Shown one piece after another: positions 5,302-7,765 of a stretch of 7,765 nucleotides of DNA. The notes under the pieces were generated by a model. It was not told the origin of the DNA. It was given only the letters and a program-made list of their open reading frames with translations, and searched no databases. The DNA is from Desulfovibrio desulfuricans (lineage in GTDB: Bacteria > Desulfobacterota > Desulfovibrionia > Desulfovibrionales > Desulfovibrionaceae). Position 1 is the first letter of the stretch. The number at the start of each line of letters is the position of its first letter. A program made the translations under genes and the position numbers. Location: positions 1 to 7,765 of the forward strand of contig QKDT01000097.1 in the NCBI GenBank assembly GCA_003251995.1, in the 5' to 3' direction.

Positions 5302-6357
5302 TTAGGCCAAGGGGGCCAGCATGTCGAGGCCCGTTCCAACGGGCAGCCCGCACATGAGGTTGGCGTTTGCCATAGCCTGACCGGATGCGCCCCTGCACAG
5401 ATTGTCGATGGCGGAAATGATAATGAGCCGCCCTGTACGGGGGTCTACCACAAGACCCAGATCGCAGAACATGCTCCCGCGCACAAAACGGGTTTCGGGC
5501 AGCGCGCCCTTGGGCAAGATGCGCACCCACGGGCTGTGCTCCCATGTGCGTGTAAAAACATCGCGCACTTCATCCAGGCTGATGCCGGGATTTTTAAGCT
5601 TGGTGTAAATGGTGGACAAAATGCCCCTGTTGGTGGGCAAAATGTGCGTGTTGAACGAAATCCGTATGTCGTGGCCCGCCAGCAGCGATACTTCCTGTTC
5701 AATTTCGGGGGTATGCCTGTGCGTGGGCAGCCCGTAGGCGCGGAAGTTGTCGGAAACCTCGCAGAACAGGGTGGGCACAACGGCCTTGCGGCCCGCGCCA
5801 GTGGCCCCGGATTTGGCATCCACCACGATGTCGTCTGTATGCACAAGATCATTTTTGATGGCGGCGTACAGACCAAGAATCACCGATGTGGGGTAGCAGC
5901 CGGGGTTGGCGATAAGCTTTGCGCCAGCGATTTCAGCCGCATACAGCTCGGGCAGGCCGTAAACAGCCTTGTGCAGCAGGTCGGTGCAAATGTGTTCGCG
6001 CTTGTACCAGGTGGCATAGGTTTCGGGATCGCGCAGGCGAAAATCCGCAGAAAGGTCAACAACCTTTACCCCGGCGCGCAGCAGCGGCTCCGCCATATCC
6101 ATGGCGGTACCAGCGGGCACGGCAAGAAAGACCACGTCGCACAGACGGGCGGCTTCTTGCGGGTCAAAAACGCTGATGACCACATCCGCGCCGGGCATGT
6201 GGTTAAGAAAAGGATAAAAATCGCCAAGCCGCTTGCCAGATTCTGCCCGCGAGCAGGCCATGGCAAGCTGCATGGAAGGGTGGCTCACGAGAAGCCGCGT
6301 CAGCTCCATGCCCGCGTAGCCGGTAATGCCCACCAGACCCACATTGATTGTCTTCAT
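5302..6357 (-). CDS. argC: N-acetyl-gamma-glutamyl-phosphate reductase
   Basis: ArgC reduces N-acetyl-glutamyl phosphate to N-acetylglutamate semialdehyde with NADPH, the third step of arginine and ornithine synthesis, in the cytoplasm. The 351-residue product has the N-terminal Rossmann motif GITGYAG (10-16), DLSADFRL (101-108), the catalytic NPGCYPT with C154, SGATGAGR (183-190), and HRHTPEIEQ (213-221), which carries the active-site His. The length is normal for the single-domain ArgC. The ATG at 6357 is preceded by AAAGGA with an eight-base spacer. It lies 95 bases after the DUF1844 gene on the same strand with no obvious terminator between, so co-transcription is likely. No other arg gene is present, so arginine genes appear dispersed in this genome. 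No ArgR-type operator was recognised upstream. Confidence 0.97.
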   Translation of the reverse strand: MKTINVGLVGITGYAGMELTRLLVSHPSMQLAMACSRAESGKRLGDFYPFLNHMPGADVVISVFDPQEAARLCDVVFLAVPAGTAMDMAEPLLRAGVKVVDLSADFRLRDPETYATWYKREHICTDLLHKAVYGLPELYAAEIAGAKLIANPGCYPTSVILGLYAAIKNDLVHTDDIVVDAKSGATGAGRKAVVPTLFCEVSDNFRAYGLPTHRHTPEIEQEVSLLAGHDIRISFNTHILPTNRGILSTIYTKLKNPGISLDEVRDVFTRTWEHSPWVRILPKGALPETRFVRGSMFCDLGLVVDPRTGRLIIISAIDNLCRGASGQAMANANLMCGLPVGTGLDMLAPLA

Positions 6358-6452
6358 GCCGCCGATCCTTTGGAAACAGTATGGTCAATGGTAGTGACGG
6401 GCTGCGCCGGGCAAACCGCAGGATGCCGCGTGCCAGCGTTGCCGTCAGAGCC

Positions 6453-6767
6453 TTAAGCTTTTTTTGACTGACAGGCGCAGTCGGGGCCGCACTTCATAAC
6501 GAACTTCATGCGCAGTTCGTACAAAATGCTTTCCAGTAGCTGTCGTTCCTGCTCTTCAAGCCCGTTTTCCGTTTTGGCGCGCAGCATTTCCAGCACATCA
6601 ATGCTGTGCTTTGCCAGCGGCAGGCTTGTTTCCGTGCCGCCGGTTTCGGGGTTGGGCACTTCGCCCAAATGCACCAGAGCCGATGATGCCAGGGAAATGA
6701 TAAAGGTCGAAAACGTCACTTCCGGCATGGGGCTGTCGGCTTTGCAGCCGCAATTATTGTCACTCAT
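6453..6767 (-). CDS. DUF1844 family protein with terminal Cys clusters
   Basis: The 104-residue protein matches the DUF1844 pattern: VTFSTFIISLASSALVHLGE (17-36), a short Pro/Gly-rich link, then LPLAKHSIDVLEMLRAKTENGL and a final helix ERQLLESILYELRMKF. The family is widespread in Desulfobacterota and other phyla and has no established function that I know; it is probably a small helical cytoplasmic protein. Unusual here are Cys residues at both ends: C6-G-C8 near the N-terminus and C93-G-P-D-C97-A-C99 near the C-terminus, which together could bind a metal. The ATG at 6767 is preceded by GAGG at a normal distance. It precedes argC by 95 bases and may share its transcript, although a functional link to arginine synthesis is not implied. 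Confidence 0.85.
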   Translation of the reverse strand: MSDNNCGCKADSPMPEVTFSTFIISLASSALVHLGEVPNPETGGTETSLPLAKHSIDVLEMLRAKTENGLEEQERQLLESILYELRMKFVMKCGPDCACQSKKA

Positions 6768-6790
6768 GGCGACCTCATGGCACGTAAACG

Positions 6791-6801
6791 GTTACGGTAA
6801 C
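6791..6801. promoter_or_regulatory. Small palindrome in the leader of the DUF1844-argC unit
   Basis: GTTAC-G-GTAAC is an 11-base inverted repeat 24 bases upstream of the DUF1844 start, and a further GTTACG copy lies at 6808-6813. It could be an operator half-site array, but no regulator is identified. Confidence 0.25.
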
Positions 6802-6850
6802 GGCAGGTTACGCCGCCCACATGTGATCAACATACAAGCTTTGACCGTCA

Positions 6851-6866
6851 GCGCAAGGGCTTGCGC
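6851..6866. promoter_or_regulatory. GCGCAAG-GG-CTTGCGC palindrome between the aminotransferase and DUF1844 genes
   Basis: Seven-base perfect inverted repeats flank two bases. Overlapping AGGGC, GCCCT and AGGGC segments (6856-6860, 6865-6869, and just after) can form mutually exclusive hairpins. No T run follows on the minus strand, so it is not a clear terminator of the aminotransferase gene. An operator ahead of the DUF1844-argC unit is an alternative. Confidence 0.3.
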
Positions 6867-6947
6867 CCTGCTAGGGCGTGTGGCCTGACAGAGCGGAATG
6901 TTGCGCCATGCAGCAGTATTGGCACTGGCCCTGCGTAGGCCAATGGC

Positions 6948-7765
6948 CTAACTGTGGATCAACGACAAAGGTTCACCCGGTTTGCCTGCAAGGGCTGCAC
7001 GGTAGGCAGCCAGCGCTTCTTCAAGATAGTCACGCGAGCCGCAGTGTCCACCTGCTTCAATGATACCACGGTTCAGGGCGTGCAGACCGGCGACCAGATC
7101 GGCCCAGTCCACCCAGCCCATGTGGCCTATGCGCACCATGCGGCCTTTCATGTGATCCTGCCCACCAGCCATGCACACGCCGTATTTATCCATGGCGATG
7201 CGCAAAACTTCCGTGCCGTCCACGCCCGCAGGCAGCATCACGCTGGTGATACCCCAGGCAAAATGGGTTTTGGCGTACAGCTCAAGCCCCATGGCGGTAA
7301 CGCCCGCGCGGGCCAGCATGGTCAGCGCCCACTGCTTTTCGTAAACGGCTTCCAGGCCATTTTCCAACAGCATTTCAAGGCTTTCGTCCAGGCCAACCAC
7401 AAGGTTCACCGCAGAGGTAAACAGGGTCTGCCCCTGGGCGATCTTGGCTCGTTCTTTGGGCAGGTTAAAGTAGAAGCAGCCGGGGGTGACGCTCTCGGCC
7501 CTCTTCCATGCGCGGGGCGAAAGCGCCAGCAGCGCGAGGCCGGGGGGCAGCATCAGGCCCTTTTGCGAGCCGGTAACGAGGCAGTCTATGCCCCACTGGT
7601 CCATGGGACAGGGGGCGAGGCTCACGGCAGAGATGCCGTCCACCAGCAGCAGGGTGTCGGTGTCGCGGGTAATGCGCGCCACTTCTTCCACTGGATGCAG
7701 TACGCCGGTGGATGTTTCGGAGTGCTGCACAAGCACGCCAGCGATGCTGGGGTCGGCCTTGAGGG
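6948..7765 (-). CDS. Class V aminotransferase, alanine/serine-glyoxylate type (5'-partial)
   Basis: The frame is open to the window end, so about the first 110 residues of a protein usually near 380 are missing; 271 are visible. The PLP-dependent fold is clear: HSETSTGVLHPVEE at visible residues 14-27, the PLP-ring Asp in LLLVDGISA (D42), and the Schiff-base Lys in TGSQKGLMLPPGLA (K68). Later motifs include SVMLPAGVDG and MVRIGHMGWV, typical of the alanine-glyoxylate, serine-pyruvate and serine-glyoxylate aminotransferases. It would transfer the amino group of alanine or serine to glyoxylate or pyruvate in the cytoplasm. Some databases call relatives 'soluble hydrogenase 42 kDa subunit', a misleading legacy name given the nearby hyp genes. 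The listed GTG at 7736 is internal and not the start. The gene ends 180 bases before the DUF1844 gene. Confidence 0.93.
   Translation of the reverse strand, partial: LKADPSIAGVLVQHSETSTGVLHPVEEVARITRDTDTLLLVDGISAVSLAPCPMDQWGIDCLVTGSQKGLMLPPGLALLALSPRAWKRAESVTPGCFYFNLPKERAKIAQGQTLFTSAVNLVVGLDESLEMLLENGLEAVYEKQWALTMLARAGVTAMGLELYAKTHFAWGITSVMLPAGVDGTEVLRIAMDKYGVCMAGGQDHMKGRMVRIGHMGWVDWADLVAGLHALNRGIIEAGGHCGSRDYLEEALAAYRAALAGKPGEPLSLIHS

Noticed and set aside
5536..6456. 306-codon plus-strand open frame
   Set aside because: Antisense of argC, no domain and no ribosome site; argC carries all catalytic motifs.
6948..7765. Hydrogenase subunit annotation for the class V aminotransferase
   Set aside because: The protein has the PLP Lys, Asp and ETSTG motifs of aminotransferases; the 'soluble hydrogenase subunit' label of relatives is historical.

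Overview
The window looks like chromosome from a Desulfovibrio-type sulfate reducer (Desulfovibrionaceae, Desulfobacterota). This rests on the moderately GC-rich coding sequence, hydrogenase maturation genes hypD and hypE, and a DUF1844 protein next to argC. It is recognition by protein content and gene order, not a database match. No tRNA, rRNA, CRISPR array or insertion sequence was seen.

Plus strand, 1-2235: a tightly packed three-gene unit. It holds a 5'-truncated ABC-type substrate-binding protein of the ferric-iron/spermidine fold, a small Cys-rich G3E-type GTPase resembling the nickel chaperones HypB and UreG, and a stand-alone ABC ATPase with an unusual D-loop. Consecutive genes overlap by 13 and 11 bases, so they are very probably co-translated. 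No permease is visible. The set suggests metal (possibly nickel) uptake or delivery, but the function is unproven and this is the most novel part of the window. Just after it lie a possible 44-codon ORF and, in another frame, a possible remnant.

Minus strand, 2386-5301: a 63-residue protein of unknown function with a structured leader and a strong intrinsic terminator, then the hydrogenase maturation pair hypD-hypE, whose stop and start codons share one base. HypD and HypE make and deliver the Fe(CN)2CO unit of [NiFe]-hydrogenases. Two long imperfect palindromes of about 60 bp, with related outer arms, lie on either side of hypDE.

Minus strand, 5302-7765: a 5'-truncated class V aminotransferase of the alanine/serine-glyoxylate type, then a DUF1844 protein with added Cys clusters, then argC (arginine biosynthesis). 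DUF1844 and argC are 95 bases apart and probably share a transcript. The aminotransferase is separated from them by 180 bases containing several small palindromes.
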